Source: Molanna angustata
Lineage: Eukaryota > Arthropoda > Insecta > Trichoptera > Molannidae
Length of the DNA stretch: 64,000 nucleotides
Assembly (NCBI GenBank): GCA_963576475.1
Contig: OY754979.1
Location: 25,553,034-25,617,033 of the forward strand
Reading direction: 5' to 3'
Part shown: positions 1 to 11,870 of the stretch, one piece after another
Numbering within the stretch: position 1 is the first letter of the stretch
How the letters are laid out: each line of letters opens with the position of its first letter
Program-made: the position numbers and the translations under genes
Notes under the pieces: generated by a model
The model's database searches: none
Told to the model about the DNA's origin: nothing
What the model saw: the letters and a program-made list of their open reading frames with translations, nothing else

Positions 1-970
1 AAGGACAATACCCCGTATTCAGTAACTATTTTAACAAAAATAGGAACATACTAAAATTGTAGATTTTAGATTTACGGTCTTATTTCAGCGTTATAACGTA
101 CCTATACTGGACGGAACGTTCTTAAAAAGTTACTGAATTAGACGTATTTTGAATAATTATGAAAATGATGAAAATGTCATAATTTTCATAATTATTATAG
201 AATACATGTAGAATATATGTGTTCATATTTTCATAGCTACTCGTATTTTTACTATTGCAGATTGTCAATTAGTATCATGCTGAGATTGTATTCTGAAAGT
301 TTCATCACAACATGTCCTATTCTAATTCGTCTAAATTTATCTGTCTGAATTTTATACCCTCAGGGAGGTAGTTAAATGAGTACATGCCGGGTCAATGTCC
401 ATGGTGGTTCTCGAATGTTCCTCCCTAGATAAGTATCTCTTTAAATTGTATCCTTGTCGATATTCTGTTAGGTTACTGACCTCTTCCTAATGGCTCTACG
501 CCTTTTACATGAATTAAAAAAAAAAATATAGTGGTTACACAGCATGATTAAAAAAATATAAAAGTAATATTGAATATTATAATAATTTATACGAACTAAT
601 GTGTTGAAACTATAGGAACAAGTACCTACATAATATATGTGGTTTTAAAATAAAATTTCAATACTGTGCTGCGTATTATTTTAATATTATTATCCTTTAT
701 AGAGTGAAATTAATGGGTAAATGTGGGGTTATTAACAATCTATTAGTTTTTTGTTATCATTTTCCACATGATAAGGTCGCAGTCGTCAGTCATTCCCATA
801 TAAAGATCAACACTATACTCTATCAATTCATATCAGTTTATATTGTTCAGTAGTTCGCACGCTTTAAACTGAGTATATACTAATTGTTAAGTTGAATCGC
901 TTATTTGAAATTAAATAATGTAAGTTAAATCAATTAATCAAAGTATTGCGGTTCAATTAAGTGAAAGTCG
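1..970. other. Upstream AT-rich flank, no gene seen
   Basis: Apart from the TATA candidate near 799 I see no coding exon, RNA gene or clear transposon ends here. Reading frames are short and stop-ridden. Confidence 0.5.
799..835 (+). promoter_or_regulatory. Candidate core promoter for L1 (TATA plus initiator)
   Basis: TATAAA at 799-804 is followed at about the expected spacing by initiator-like TCATAT (A at 830) and TCAGTT (A at 835). It lies 1.7 kb upstream of the L1 ATG, compatible with the leader exon suggested by the acceptor near 2512. AT-rich DNA makes chance TATA matches common, so this is weak. Confidence 0.25.
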
Positions 971-974
971 CGTT

Positions 975-1170
975 AATTAAGTGCACTTTACACGGAAGGG
1001 GTTCAGATTTTCAACTGTTTTTTTTTTACGCGGTAGAAAAAAAATAGATCATGTTTTATTTTTTAACGCGTTTTGTATCGTTTTCCGTAAAACAGGAATC
1101 TGTAAAATTATTCGTTGCCGACGAGTCAACATGACTGCCGTTTGTGTTGTGTTGACTTCGACGTTCACGG
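975..1170. repeat. Dispersed repeat, inverted partner at 32575-32745
   Basis: Read in reverse complement, the block at 32575-32745 matches this segment over most of its length, including the GTAAAACAGGAAT core and the T-run flanked by ACGCG. The family is not identified; it may be part of a DNA transposon. Short opposed open frames here are shadows of this low-complexity repeat. The DNA from 1171 to 1514 shows nothing I can name. Confidence 0.6.
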
Positions 1171-1514
1171 TATCTTTTGTTCGTTTGACATCTCTCGACC
1201 AGAGAGCAATGTTTTAAAACAAAAACAAAAAAAAGTGAGGGTCCAAAAAAAATCAAATCGTGTCCAATTCAAGTCAAATGCCGGGTAGCGTATTTACCTT
1301 TCCGTGTTGATTAAGAGGCAAGTACTGCCTCGAACAAGCACTAGTTTGTTACGCTAATGCACTTAAAAACTCGTGTTGAATTCAAGTCACGTGTCCTCCA
1401 TATTCACACGGTTTAGCAACGCAAATTGTTCGTCAACGCAATTCATGGCACGCGTCTTTCAATCGTACACAGGTTTATAAATTTTACCACGCGTTACAAG
1501 TCTGTGTTAGAGGC

Positions 1515-1805
1515 ATTTTTTGTGTATGATTGGCGATCACTGCTGAGAAGGCATCTCTATCCGCCGACGTCCGAAACATTGCGCCGACGTCTCTGATGCC
1601 GGACCACTCACGAATGTTGCGGAGACATTATGTACATAACATCTGATTGTCTTCCTATCCCTCGGCGTTCCACTATTTTGTCCTTCATGAGCAGCCTGTA
1701 CTTATTGCCTCGTAGAATGTGACCCAAATAATATGATATCATTCGTCTTTTAACTGTGTCAACTAGCTCGCTCTCAACATTTGCACTTCTGAGTATCTCC
1801 ATATT
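1515..1805 (-). pseudogene. LINE C-terminal fragment (RTE-like), minus strand
   Basis: The minus-strand frame 1608-1802 (VKRRMISYYLGHILRG core) matches the LINE fragment on the plus strand at 17490-18075, including its 3' part with the phrase GCATCAGAGACG. The KRR...GHILRG pattern is typical of the end of LINE reverse-transcriptase proteins. Dead fragment. Confidence 0.7.
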
Positions 1806-2519
1806 TGATACTCAATCAACCCAGGAAATTTTCAGCATGCGGCAATATAAACATATTGCAATAGTAAACATTATTATATAGCCTAATTAAAAAAAGACAA
1901 GTAAAATCAATAAAGTATAAACCAAAGATAGTTCAAGTTGTTTTTGAAATCTTTTGGGCTTTACTTAAATTTTGAAACATGACTATAAACATGCAATTAA
2001 ATATATTCAGTGTTACGCGGCCTACAACAGTGATGGCATTTTCCCTAATTTTCTACCTCTCCTCCTTTCCACCCTTATTTCATTTTATTTCATCACATCA
2101 TTGTATAACTCTTTATTTCCCCCCATATCCAACATTGTTTTAAGCTGTTTTTGGAAAATTGAAATTGATTGTTTTTTTTTAAATATGTATATTTTTTTGT
2201 ATTCTTGTATTTAGTTTATTATACTTACATATTCTGTTTGTGAAACAATGTTATTGGGTGTACAGATTGTTGTATGCTTCTATTTATATTTATCATGTAC
2301 TTTTCTTCCTGTATTCCTGTTTTGTTTCCTAATCAAAATAAATAAGTAATTCTACGCTTAGCCAGTTTCGTCGATACATTTAACTGGGTACTAAGTCATG
2401 TTGCAAATTTGCAAATTGTAAGTCAAGCCCTCTAGTGAACGTGCCAAATATGCCACAAGAGCTCTACATTTTGAGACTAAAACAATCATTTTTACTGTGT
2501 CTTTTGTTTCAGAGTAATA
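1806..2519 (+). other. AT-rich L1 upstream region with a splice-acceptor-like site
   Basis: No gene is seen. A pyrimidine-rich stretch ending in CAG at about 2512 lies eight bases before the L1 ATG and looks like the 3' end of a 5'-UTR intron. Confidence 0.4.
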
Positions 2520-5500
2520 ATGAAGTTGATAAAAATTTCAAAGGCGCTTAGCTTCTTGCTCATCTTGTGTATCATCAATGGAGGCTGCGGTAAGAACATC
2601 CTGAGCAAGCTGAAGCAAAAGGGACAATACACCTTGTCCAGGATGATCTCACCGCTGTCGAGATCCATCGTTAATTCTTTGCTGGAAAATTGTAAGTTGA
2701 CTATTTATTATTGTTTTATTCTATTGCTTCTCGGGCAACTAATAAATGTAACAAGTTGTCACATTCTGGAGTCTTGTGATATCTATCGTCTCACAGATCC
2801 AGACTGAGAACACAATTGAAATATGTGTCTCCATCGGGAACCTAAACTACTGAATCACGAAGGCCGACAACTTATATACATAGAACCAACAATTAACCTT
2901 ATATATTTTACATAAAATTATTTTAAACATATAATTTTGTTGATATGAGGCACCGGCTTAGAATAGCGCTTCCAATTTTTTTCTATTATCATCGTTTTCG
3001 GGTGCCCCGTAAGAGCCGGGTTATCGAAAATATAACATATCAGCGATTAGGTTCAGCACGCATTCTGAATGTACCTAGTGCATTTTTAAGCGAGACGTGT
3101 ATGAGTCGATTTTAGATTATTTTTATAGTTTGAATATATTGCATTGTACGATTGCTGAAAATTATCGTTTTTAATGGAAGAAACAGGAAAGTTTGAAGGC
3201 ATTTCGTTGTTTGGGATAGTCGGAAGAAATCGCCTTACAAATGAAAATAAACGATCATTAAATACAATAAAAAAATATTAAAACTATTTGCGACGGACGA
3301 GTTGTTATTGAAAATAAACTTGCTCTGGAAAAACTTTATTCATTGCATATTTAATTTTACTTTTGTTTCTTTTAGGTGACAGCATGAAGGATGTCCTAGG
3401 AGTTTCGTACGAGAAACTGAAATACGTAGAACCTAAACACGATTACAATGTCACCATGGTTATGTGGGAGGGACAAGAACAGGTAAGAAAATTGATTTAT
3501 TTGTAAATTCCCCTTTATTGATTCTTCATCTTCTTCTTTTATTTAGACCTTTGGGTCTGTTTTGAGAGGACTGCTCCTCCTGGGAAGTAGACTCTCAGCT
3601 ATCCCTCCATTTTTTAGGCGGTTTACCGCGAGGGCGGTTTCGGTCAAGCTGATTGTGCAGCACGATACGAGGAATTCTGGTGCTGTTCATCCTTTGGATG
3701 TGACCATGCCAGTCTCTCCTTCGCTGCCTACTCTATATGATGATATCATCAACCTCGGCCTTCGTGGATGAGTTGGTTAGATATCTGACTGCTGAGCCAA
3801 AGGTTCCGGGTCTGATTCCCGGTGGAGACTCACAAGTCTCCAGAATGTGGCAACTTTTATTGGATGCGTGTTAAATTAATATTTGACATAGTACTTGTTA
3901 GTTGCCCGAGAAGTAACTTATACAATACAACCTCACATTTCTCCCTTATTCTGGTGTTTCTCATTCTATCTTCTATCAATCTCAGTGTCCTCATTTCTGA
4001 AGTCGTTTACATCTGACTGCGTCTGCTTGATTCTATTCAATACTTCTAAAAAAAATATACTCAATCTATGTTGTCCTGATGGTACATTTTTTTAAAATAG
4101 TTCTTGAATTGAAGTGTGAAGATGCAGATTTTTGAAATTGAAGTCAGTAAAAACAAGGTGTTAGAAAAGCGGTTATTTCGCCGGACTTCAGTGCAATTCA
4201 TAACTCTTCTTCTGATCGTGCCGTGTTAGGTTTCCCTATCGTCAACTTTTACTATTTCTGTTCCGTGTCAATTCGAAGATTAATTTAACTAATTATTTAA
4301 TAATTTAATATAATCATTGATTGCATAATTTAACTCGAAACTTATATAATTTGTTTTGAATTATAGAAGGATTTCAACATCAATTTCGAAAACGACCGTA
4401 AGAAAGTTTCCAAGAAGATCGATCTGAAGAAACCGCTCTACATCTTCGTCCACGGGTTTCTATCGAGTTCTTCCAGTGAACCAGCACAGGAGGTCACCGA
4501 TGCTCTGCGTGCCAAGGGATCGAGCAATGTACTTGCGTTGGATTGCAGCGACTTCTTGAAGCGTTACTACGTCAGATCGACAACTTGCATCAGGTTCATT
4601 GGCGAACAGTTGGGTTCATTGTTGATAGAACTGAATAAATGTGAGTTGATTCAAGCATATCTTAATTACATTATTCAAGCATATCTTAACTAACACGAAA
4701 CACCGAGAAAAAAAGATTTTAACACTGTAAAACCAAGATTTTTCAAAAGGAATTCTGGTTTTTCAGGATTGTTTGACTTAGTGTAGTGTAGAAATTGCTG
4801 ATTAAAATTAAAAATTCCAGCTTGAAAGATCTAAAAAATGTACTTAAAAAATATCAATTTTCTGTGAAGCACTGGCTTAGAATAGTGCTTCCACTCTTTT
4901 CCATTATTTTCGAGTAGTCGAAAATAAAACAGCCAAAATAATATCTAACAATATATTTTTAATCTTTTTAGGCGGCGTGAATCCCAAAAATATTCACATG
5001 ATGGGCCACAGTTTGGGATCTCACATAGCTGGTTTCGCGGGAAAGACCTTCAAGAATATAACTGGAAAGACTGTCGGTAGGATCAGCGCTTTGGATCCGG
5101 CCGGTCCTTGCTTCTTCAAGAAGCAGCAAGATTTGAGGCTGAGCAAAAACGATGCAAATTTTGTGGACGCTATTCATACCAACGCTGGAGTTCTGGGATT
5201 CCCCGAACCATTGGGTTAGTTTCTAAACTAATTGCATTTTTTCTTTATTTTATTTTAGTCCTTTAGAGAAAGTGCTCTTGCTTTGAAGACTGCAGACATC
5301 TGTACTCTGTAGGCAATCAATGCCACTTAATAGGACCACTACTGATCATAGTGCGTCGCCTTGGTGACTCTGTTCAACTCCATTAAGGATCCAGACTCTG
5401 TGATCCAGACGACATGTCTCCCAGAGAGTTATTTTCTTTAACACAATTCTTGAACGTATTGTGGTGCCAGGTTGTTCAAAGCCACTTATCATCGTATATC

Positions 5501-6256
5501 ATATTCTTTATTTGTTAACATCATTGTTTTCATTGTATACCTTTTTCAAATATTTTTTTTCATCTTTCGCCGATTAATGATTCTTCAAACATTATTAAAT
5601 CATCTTCTCCTTCAATAGCCATACTTTCCTTACCCGGCCCTTGTCCCAAAAAAATCCTTTACAGAAGCGTAAGCTGATTCAACATATCTCCTTTTCATAT
5701 ATTAATTTATTTAATAGCATCGATTCTGATAGTATAGCTGTTTGGAATTATCTTTTTATTTTTGTACTTTTTTTGAGCTTTTTCATCGGGGTCGTTCTTT
5801 AGCTGTCTCCTTTTTTGTATCAAATCCTTGTTTCAGAATTCATTTGTTATCCATTCCTTCTTTGAGGTTTATCTTTTCCAATAGTTTTCGAATAAATGTA
5901 TGGATAATATATATTTTTTGATTTTGAATTTCACAGGTCACGTTGATTTCTATCCTAACGGCGGTAAGGTTCAGCCTGGATGCGTGATATCTCCCTGCAG
6001 CCACAGCAGAGCCTGGGAATACTTCGCAGAGTCGATAGAGCACCCGACCAACTTCGTCGCGGCTAAGTGCCACAGCTGGAATGACTTCAAGAGCGACAAT
6101 TGCACGGACGGATCCTCTGCATACATGGGAATGGATGTCGACAAGAAGACCAGGGGCACTTACTACTTTAAGACCGCGACAAAATCTCCGTTCGGCATGG
6201 GAAAAACAGGGGCCATCTGTGAATTGCGATCAAAATTCAAAAGGTTTCTTGGATAA
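2520..6256 (+). CDS. L1: secreted lipase / phospholipase A1-like protein, 5 exons
   Basis: Spliced exons: 2520-2691, 3376-3482, 4367-4640, 4972-5214, 5937-6256, all GT-AG, phases 1,0,1,1, giving 371 aa. Seen: hydrophobic signal peptide (about residues 1-24), a short basic linker, oxyanion motif HGF at 122-124, nucleophile GHSLG with Ser198, ALDPAGP with Asp226, CSHSR with His288, and a Cys281-Cys286 lid of only four residues. The family (pancreatic-lipase type alpha/beta hydrolase) hydrolyses acyl esters of glycerides or phospholipids outside the cell; the short lid favours phospholipase A1 or galactolipase activity (inference). The protein stops after the catalytic domain with a basic tail and has no room for a C-terminal PLAT domain. 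The ATG is the first in frame after an acceptor-like site ending about 2512, so a non-coding leader exon is likely. First of four paralogues in tandem. Confidence 0.9.
2724..2870 (-). mobile_element. SINE-A, minus orientation, internally deleted, in L1 intron 1
   Basis: Reverse complement of the tRNA-headed SINE seen whole at 22296-22520: it retains the 3' body (GCTTCTCGGGCAACTAA) and the degraded tRNA head (CACGAAGGCCGAC) but lacks about 40 bases in between. It begins 33 bases downstream of the exon 1 donor. Confidence 0.75.
2946..3110 (+). repeat. Dispersed repeat family R, copy 1
   Basis: Carries GGCTTAGAATAGCGCTTCCA and, further on, CGTAAGAGCCGGGTTATCG. Related copies lie at 4864-4945, 41163-41345, 59296-59425 and partly at 60468-60510. 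The class is unknown. Confidence 0.6.
3525..3750 (-). pseudogene. Probable LINE 3'-end fragment, minus strand
   Basis: The reverse strand reads a basic stretch with the RPRGKPPKKWRD pattern typical of the end of RTE-like LINE proteins, followed by a stop and a GAAGAAGAT-like tail. Lies in L1 intron 2. Confidence 0.45.
3755..3925 (+). mobile_element. SINE-A copy in L1 intron 2
   Basis: tRNA-like head with degenerate A box (GGATGAGTTGGTTAGATA) and B box, then the shared body through GTTGCCCGAGAAGTAA. About 40 internal bases are missing compared with the 22.3 kb copy. Confidence 0.75.
4864..4945 (+). repeat. Dispersed repeat family R, copy 2 (short)
   Basis: Shares GGCTTAGAATAGTGCTTCCA with the copy at 2946. 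Lies in L1 intron 3, 27 bases before exon 4. L1 intron 4 (5215-5936) shows no recognisable element. Confidence 0.5.
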
Positions 6257-6327
6257 AACAAAGACGTCATGGTGGAATGAACGTTGTACGTACAAAGCGT
6301 ATATAGTCAATTTCTTGACAAAATGTC

Positions 6328-6333
6328 ATTAAA
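6328..6333 (+). terminator. Candidate L1 polyadenylation signal (ATTAAA variant)
   Basis: ATTAAA 72 bases after the L1 stop. A canonical AATAAA occurs only at 7376-7381, 1.1 kb downstream. L2 and L3 use AATAAA about 90-110 bases after their stops, so the near site is preferred. Confidence 0.35.
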
Positions 6334-6528
6334 ATGGACAAGAAAACTAACTCAACGGAGAATTTTATGATCTCAAAATAATCAAAGATTGGCAAATTTT
6401 ATATCCTAAATTACTGATTTATCCACAATTCTCTATGGCTCTTGTTAATATGATTCGTAGTGACTCCTGGGTAAAACTTATCGTTATGAATTCTGACTTC
6501 ATTTACTATTATGGATTCTGGCTTGGTT

Positions 6529-6625
6529 AATCGTGATGGAATATGGCTTATTTCAACGTGATGGAATTTGGCTTATTTTATTGTGATGGAATTTATTTTA
6601 ATTTATCGTGATAGATTTATGTATC
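6529..6625 (+). repeat. Short tandem repeat, about 26-base unit
   Basis: Four degenerate units built on GTGATGGAATTTGGCTTATT. The rest of 6334-7394 is AT-rich with no gene seen. Confidence 0.6.
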
Positions 6626-7394
6626 GTCGATACAGATCCAGATTTAATCATCTACTTTCGACAATCTCACCATTGTGTTGAGCTTCTACATTCTGTTTTT
6701 CCGTAAAAAAACAAAGTTTGCTAACAGTTCTCTTAAGTTTAACAGTCTCTTCATAGGATTTCAAAAAAGCATTCTAGCCATAGCTCATCGTACATGTTCA
6801 TTACAGCGAAGTCTTCTCCAAATACCATTGACATTGAAAATTTCAAAGGTCCTCCAAAGGATTTTCCGCTCAATATTTGCTTTTGATTTAAGTCAAAGTC
6901 TATGTTTTTAATTTAAAAAAACCATAGAGGAATTGATTAACTGCCTTAGTATAATTTTAAGATATATGTGATATATAAAGACTGTAGTTTCTTATCAAAG
7001 ACTCGAAAGAGAAAAAAGTGAGAAATTGACGTTAATGAGAATTGACCAAGTAATGTTCAATATTGTAAATAGAAAGTTAAATATTGTGTTATTTTCTTAT
7101 TTTAAGTAATTAATATTATTATTTATAATGGATTTCCACCAAGAATTAACAATCGAGAATTATAAGTAATTTAAACTAAGAAATTATTCCATATTAGATT
7201 TACTTATTTCTTTTAAGATGTGGGTTTTTCAATTACATTGAACACCATCAAACAATTCTTAGTAATATTTTTATCTTACATAATATTAATGTATAATTTA
7301 TTTGATGCATTTATTATTTGTAGAATATTGTCAAGTGACAGGACTATATTATTACATTATGAGAACATTGTTATAAATAAATATATAAATTAAA

Positions 7395-8565
7395 CCGAAT
7401 ATTTTTGAGTTTCTGTTTTTCCTATAATATTCCAACTGCGTCTCTGTTGAGATGCTAAAAATTCGTCAAAAAATATCATTGACTTCCGACAGGGAAAAAG
7501 AATCCAAGGTTTGCGTATATGCAACTTTAAAAAAAATCGATTTACATCCACATTGGTACGAGAAGGTATACAAGTCAAAAATAAAACAATATTTCTGACG
7601 CAGTGCAGGGGTGACATCTGTGCAAGAACACTGTCATCTCATGTATAATGAATAAGGACTGTTGCTTTCATTGTTTACAAAAAAACAATTTCTCAATAGA
7701 TGGCGTTACATAAAGGTTTCTTTGTTACATCATGGATGGCGACGGTAAAATAGCTTTTTTTTCAAAACGATCAATTTTTCATTATTAAAATATATAGAAC
7801 TTTCAAAATTGCATTGATAAGGGAACCCAATAAGAGTTCTTACAACTTTTATAAAATACAATATAACTAAATAATAATTATAAGTAATGAATGCGGATGG
7901 CTAATTACTCTGGTTAACTTTTTCTTTCGAAAGTTTTAAAGTACTTACTAATGTTTAAAAAAAATGCATTTTTTTTTTTACAGATTTTTAATTATCTCAA
8001 TAGAGACGAAGTTGGAATATTTATTATAGGAGAACCGGGAAATCAAGGCACCTACAGGGCTTACGACCTGTCATCGGCTGGTTTACGTGATCACTTTATG
8101 CGCTTGCGCAACGTTCACCAATTATGCCTTTTTAATGAGATCCCTATCAATACAATTTTGAAAGTTCTATATATTGTAATACTGAAATTATTTTCGCTTG
8201 AAAATAAGGAATTTTTACTACAGCCATCTATGGGTGAAATTATGAACAACAATCTTATTATTTCTTATTTATTTTTGTTGTAACGCCATCTATTGAGAGA
8301 ATTGTTTTTTTGTAAATAATGAAAGCTACAATTCTTATGTCTGAGGTGACAATGCTTTTTTCGCATAGAAGTCACCCCTAAATTGCGCCAGACTTATAAG
8401 GTCATTTTTGTCTTATTTACCTACTTGTACCAATGTGTAAGTAATCGAATATTTTTATTATTGCATATGCGCAAACATTGGATTTTTTTCCCTGTCGGGA
8501 GTCAAAGATATTTTTTAACAGATTTTTAATTATCTCAATAGAGACGAAGTCGGAATATTTATTGT
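7395..8565. mobile_element. Large fold-back (inverted repeat) element
   Basis: The left arm (about 7395-7715) is the reverse complement of the right arm (about 8283-8565). Both contain the CCCTGTCGG segment, the CAGGGGTGAC/GTCACCCCT segment and the CTCAATAGATGGCGTTA segment. The centre (7975-8310) is another copy of the MITE family (TCTCAATAGAGACGAAG ... CGCCATCTATTGAGAG). Short open frames inside are repeat shadows. Confidence 0.75.
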
Positions 8566-8747
8566 AGGAGAACCGGGAAATCAAGGCACCTACAGGGCTT
8601 ACGACCTGTCATCGGATGGTTTACGTGATCACTTTATGCGCAATAAAAATTCCAACTTCGTCTCTATTGAGATAATTAAAAATCTGTTAAAAAATATCTT
8701 TGACTCCCGACAGGGAAAAAAATCCAATGTTTGCGCATATGCAATAG
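8465..8747. repeat. Second inverted repeat abutting the fold-back element
   Basis: 8465-8560 and 8640-8747 are near-perfect inverted copies of about 100 bases around a core copy of the same MITE. The downstream arm duplicates the outer arm of the larger palindrome. Confidence 0.7.
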
Positions 8748-8995
8748 TAAAAATATTCAAAAATGCAATTGTTAAATATATTACTTATGTAGTTAAAATT
8801 AAATTATTTAAAAGAACCTTTAAAAGGTTTATAACTTGATTCATATAACATAGCTACTTTAAATTTATAATGTAAACTGTTGGTTCTGTAAATCAATAAA
8901 ATAAAAACAAATAAAATAATAAACAGGAGAGTAAATAGATTGGCACTGTTTTGATCGCCCTAAATCTTCCGCTTATATACTTCTCCGTGCTGTTT

Positions 8996-9120
8996 TTGGA
9001 AAGTTCGACGCCTTCTATTGGGCCCGCCGCCGCCGCGCGCCGTTACAATCGGAAATTGACGCTTTATATTGGCTGAAATTAATGTTAACAGGCGCCGTAT
9101 AGCCACAGATGATTAAAATT
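8996..9120. other. Small GC-rich patch
   Basis: Contains a GGGCCCGCCGCCGCC run between two ATTGG boxes in otherwise AT-rich DNA. No open frame or element assignment. It could be a MITE end or regulatory DNA. Confidence 0.3.
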
Positions 9121-9239
9121 TAATTTTTGGTGTTAATTTTTTTCAAATTAAAGTTCTATCGAGTTAAAAAATACTCATTAAAAGTTAAATAAAGACAAAT
9201 AAAGAAAATATGCAAATAAAATCAATAGAAAGTAAAGAC

Positions 9240-9750
9240 CTACATTATTCGCCTTTGTGATATTGGTACACGATTTTATTCGCGATTTAGCACTCTATTC
9301 GCGATTATTGCGAATTTTAAAAAAGTAACACCGAAATTTGGCCATTTTCGAAAAAAGTACACAGTAAATATCCACCGAAATGGTAGATTAAAAAAAAAAT
9401 CAAATTTCTGCGGGTAAAATCTACACTGTGTATTAAATATAGTCAAATTAAAATATGACAATTACATTTTTATTGACAAACTTTTCAACATTTATTTAAG
9501 CATATTATCATTTCTAAATCATTTGTTGATTTCTCTTAATTTACATTTTGCTGAAAAATAACACCGCTTTTCACAAAAAAATAATACCAATTTCATAAAA
9601 ATAACGTTAGTTTTCTCTATTATACAAAAATATCATCTTTTTTCCAAAAAATAAGGCGAATATAACACCGCTTTTTGCTTTCTACAAAAATAACAGCCCT
9701 TTTTCCAAAAAAATAACGCTAGTAATTCATGTCTCTACTTTTAGCGAATA
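9240..9750. repeat. Degenerate AT-rich repeat block
   Basis: Recurring AAATAACACCGCTTTT units and ATTCGC motifs at both ends suggest a decayed repeat. No coding content. Confidence 0.35.
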
Positions 9751-10257
9751 AAAAATTAAATAAAAATACTTTAAATAAAAAATAGCACACATACTATGAA
9801 AATAACATTAGTTAAATATAGTTAATATTCACCTAATAACATGTTGCTAATAAGATTTGCGATGTACATACATTATTGAAAAGCTTATACTGAAACATGA
9901 AAATTATGATTTCTTCTGAAATCCGGAATAACAATGTTTTGGTATAATTTAATCATAAATATAACTTGCAACCGGTACTTTAAAATTAATAAATACACGC
10001 ATCGGCTTTATAATTGATAGTTATAAACTATGTAAATAATGTACCTTGTGCCTACATTAATTCGAGAACCAACAAAAAACACTATGCATTTTACAGGTTC
10101 AGTTCTACGATTTTCAGCGCCCAGCGCAATAAACACATACCTACATATCTTGACTAATAAATACATAAAGCATAAAGACTTAATAAACACAATAACACAC
10201 AAAGACTTGACTTCTTAAAACTGTCAACGCAATAAACACATAAAGACTTGACTTCTT

Positions 10258-10645
10258 AAAACTGTCAAAACTGGAAAACCGAAGAGAACGTGGAGATCTT
10301 ATTGAAACATTCAAAATATTATCAGGCCATTATGACTGTGTAAACATGAAAAATCTCTTTCAATATAGTCATAACACTAATTTGCGTGGCCATAGATTAA
10401 AACTTGTGAAAAGTAGGTTCTCGACAAATCCTTGAAAGCATTTTCTTCCAAATAGAGTGGTTAATACTAATAAACTGCCCCAACATGTTTTGAATGCTGA
10501 AAATGTTAATATTTTCAAGAATAGACTGGACTTTTTTTTAACACAGCAAAATAGTTACAAACAAATAATAAAATTGGACAGTTGATATAGGCACATCAGC
10601 CTTGGCTGCCTGCCTATAAATAAATAATGATAATAATAAAATCAA
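10258..10645 (+). pseudogene. CR1-like LINE, C-terminal fragment
   Basis: The frame reads LENRRERGDLIETFKIL, then NLRGHRLKLV, then an in-frame TGA (about 10433) and PNRVVNTNKLPQHV before NIFKNRLDFF. This pattern is characteristic of the end of CR1/Jockey-type LINE ORF2. The 3' end is the TAAATAAATAATGATAATAATA tail region. Confidence 0.75.
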
Positions 10646-10761
10646 ATATTCGAACATCGATTATTATTCATTTGTCCGTGGTTTGAGCTAAAAAATATAG
10701 AATTTCAAAAAAACAAACTAAAACGGCAGTTTCAGTTAATTATTATTTAAAAACCCGAATG

Positions 10762-11145
10762 AATTCACCTATAGTAAAAGCATTTATGCTTAGTTTAGGG
10801 AATGTATGAGGAGGTGTATATATTTGTTTCAAGGACATATTCTTTCTTTAAAAAAAACAATGTATTAATATTGTATGACCTGATCTCGATTTCTTATTTC
10901 CTTTTTTTGCTATGACTTTTTTTTTGTTTTTTTTGTATGTTAGTGTTACCAATATATATTTCTTTGTTTTTTTTTTGCCATTATAATTTTGTTGTTGTAC
11001 ATACATAATTTTGTCATATTTTATCTGGTTGGTTGGAAGAAATTGCCTAATTGCAATAAGCCCGCCATTGTACAATATATATACAATATTAGTTTATGTT
11101 ACGTACAAAAAGATAATAAAATAAATAAATAAAACATTACAGAAC
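10762..11145 (+). mobile_element. 5'-truncated SINE-B with LINE-like 3' tail
   Basis: The body GCATTTATGCTTAGTTTAGG matches the SINE-B copy at 20255. The 3' part (GTTGGTTGGAAGAAATTGCC ... AATAAGCCCGCC) matches the 3' tail of the LINE family seen on the minus strand at 21497, 24625, 29200 and 50150. Ends in TAAATAAATAAA. Confidence 0.6.
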
Positions 11146-11590
11146 AATCAAATAACGAACGATTTAAAAAGAAACTCATACCTACTATTTGAAACACTCT
11201 CCCTAATATTCCATTCCATTATCTGAATTTGGTGTGTTTGTGGTTCATTTTATTTTTATTTGTGCTATTTTTTTGTATTATAATTTAACCTAGATTTTAA
11301 AAATATGTTGTTTATTTTTTGTGTTGCTTTTGGTTTTGAAAATGCGTTTTTAATTTATAATTGTTAGTTAATTTTTGTTTTTTATTTAATTTATGTGTTT
11401 TCTTTTATAGATTCTTTGTCAATTTTATTTTATGTTATGTAAGTAAAAAGCTGCTGCATTCCTCAATACACGCTTTTAGCTTAAATTAGGAAAGGAAGCA
11501 TTAATTATTTTGATAACATGTTATATTATTGTATGTAATCATAAAGTGTATATTTACATAAAATGTTTTTTTTTTAATAAAAAATATTGT
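11146..11590. other. T-rich spacer, nothing recognised
   Basis: No frame, repeat or signal I can support. Confidence 0.4.
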
Positions 11591-11594
11591 TTCT

Positions 11595-11700
11595 TTTTAA
11601 CAAATGTTTAACATCTCAATAGAGACGAAGTTGAAATATTATAGGAGAACCAAGAACTCACGGCATTTAAAAAATTATCAAAAAATATCATTGAATCCCA
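11595..11700 (+). mobile_element. MITE fragment
   Basis: Carries TCTCAATAGAGACGAAGTTG and AGGAGAACCAAGAACTCA, end sequences of the family that makes up the 7.4-8.7 kb palindrome. Confidence 0.6.
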
Positions 11701-11756
11701 AAAGCAGCATTTAAAAAATATTTGATATCAAAATTATTGTATTATGTAATTTTTAA

Positions 11757-11870
11757 AATATGAATGTCGATGAGGCTATGAATGTGTGTCAAGATAGAAA
11801 TAAGTGGCGTTCGGTTCTCTCTGCCTACCCCATGAGGGACATGGTGTGATGGTATATATGTACGTAAAAT
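11757..11870 (+). pseudogene. LINE 3'-end fragment
   Basis: Matches the end of the LINE fragment at 14900-14985 (GGCGTTCGGTT...TCTCTGCCTACC), with GATGAGGC upstream. Confidence 0.55.

Noticed and set aside
981..1256. Two opposed frames near the window start
   Set aside because: Both fall in a low-complexity dispersed repeat with a partner at 32.6 kb; no protein motifs.
2520..2807. Uninterrupted 95-codon reading of L1 exon 1
   Set aside because: A perfect GTAAGT donor at 2692 ends the exon; the rest of the frame is intron and reversed SINE.
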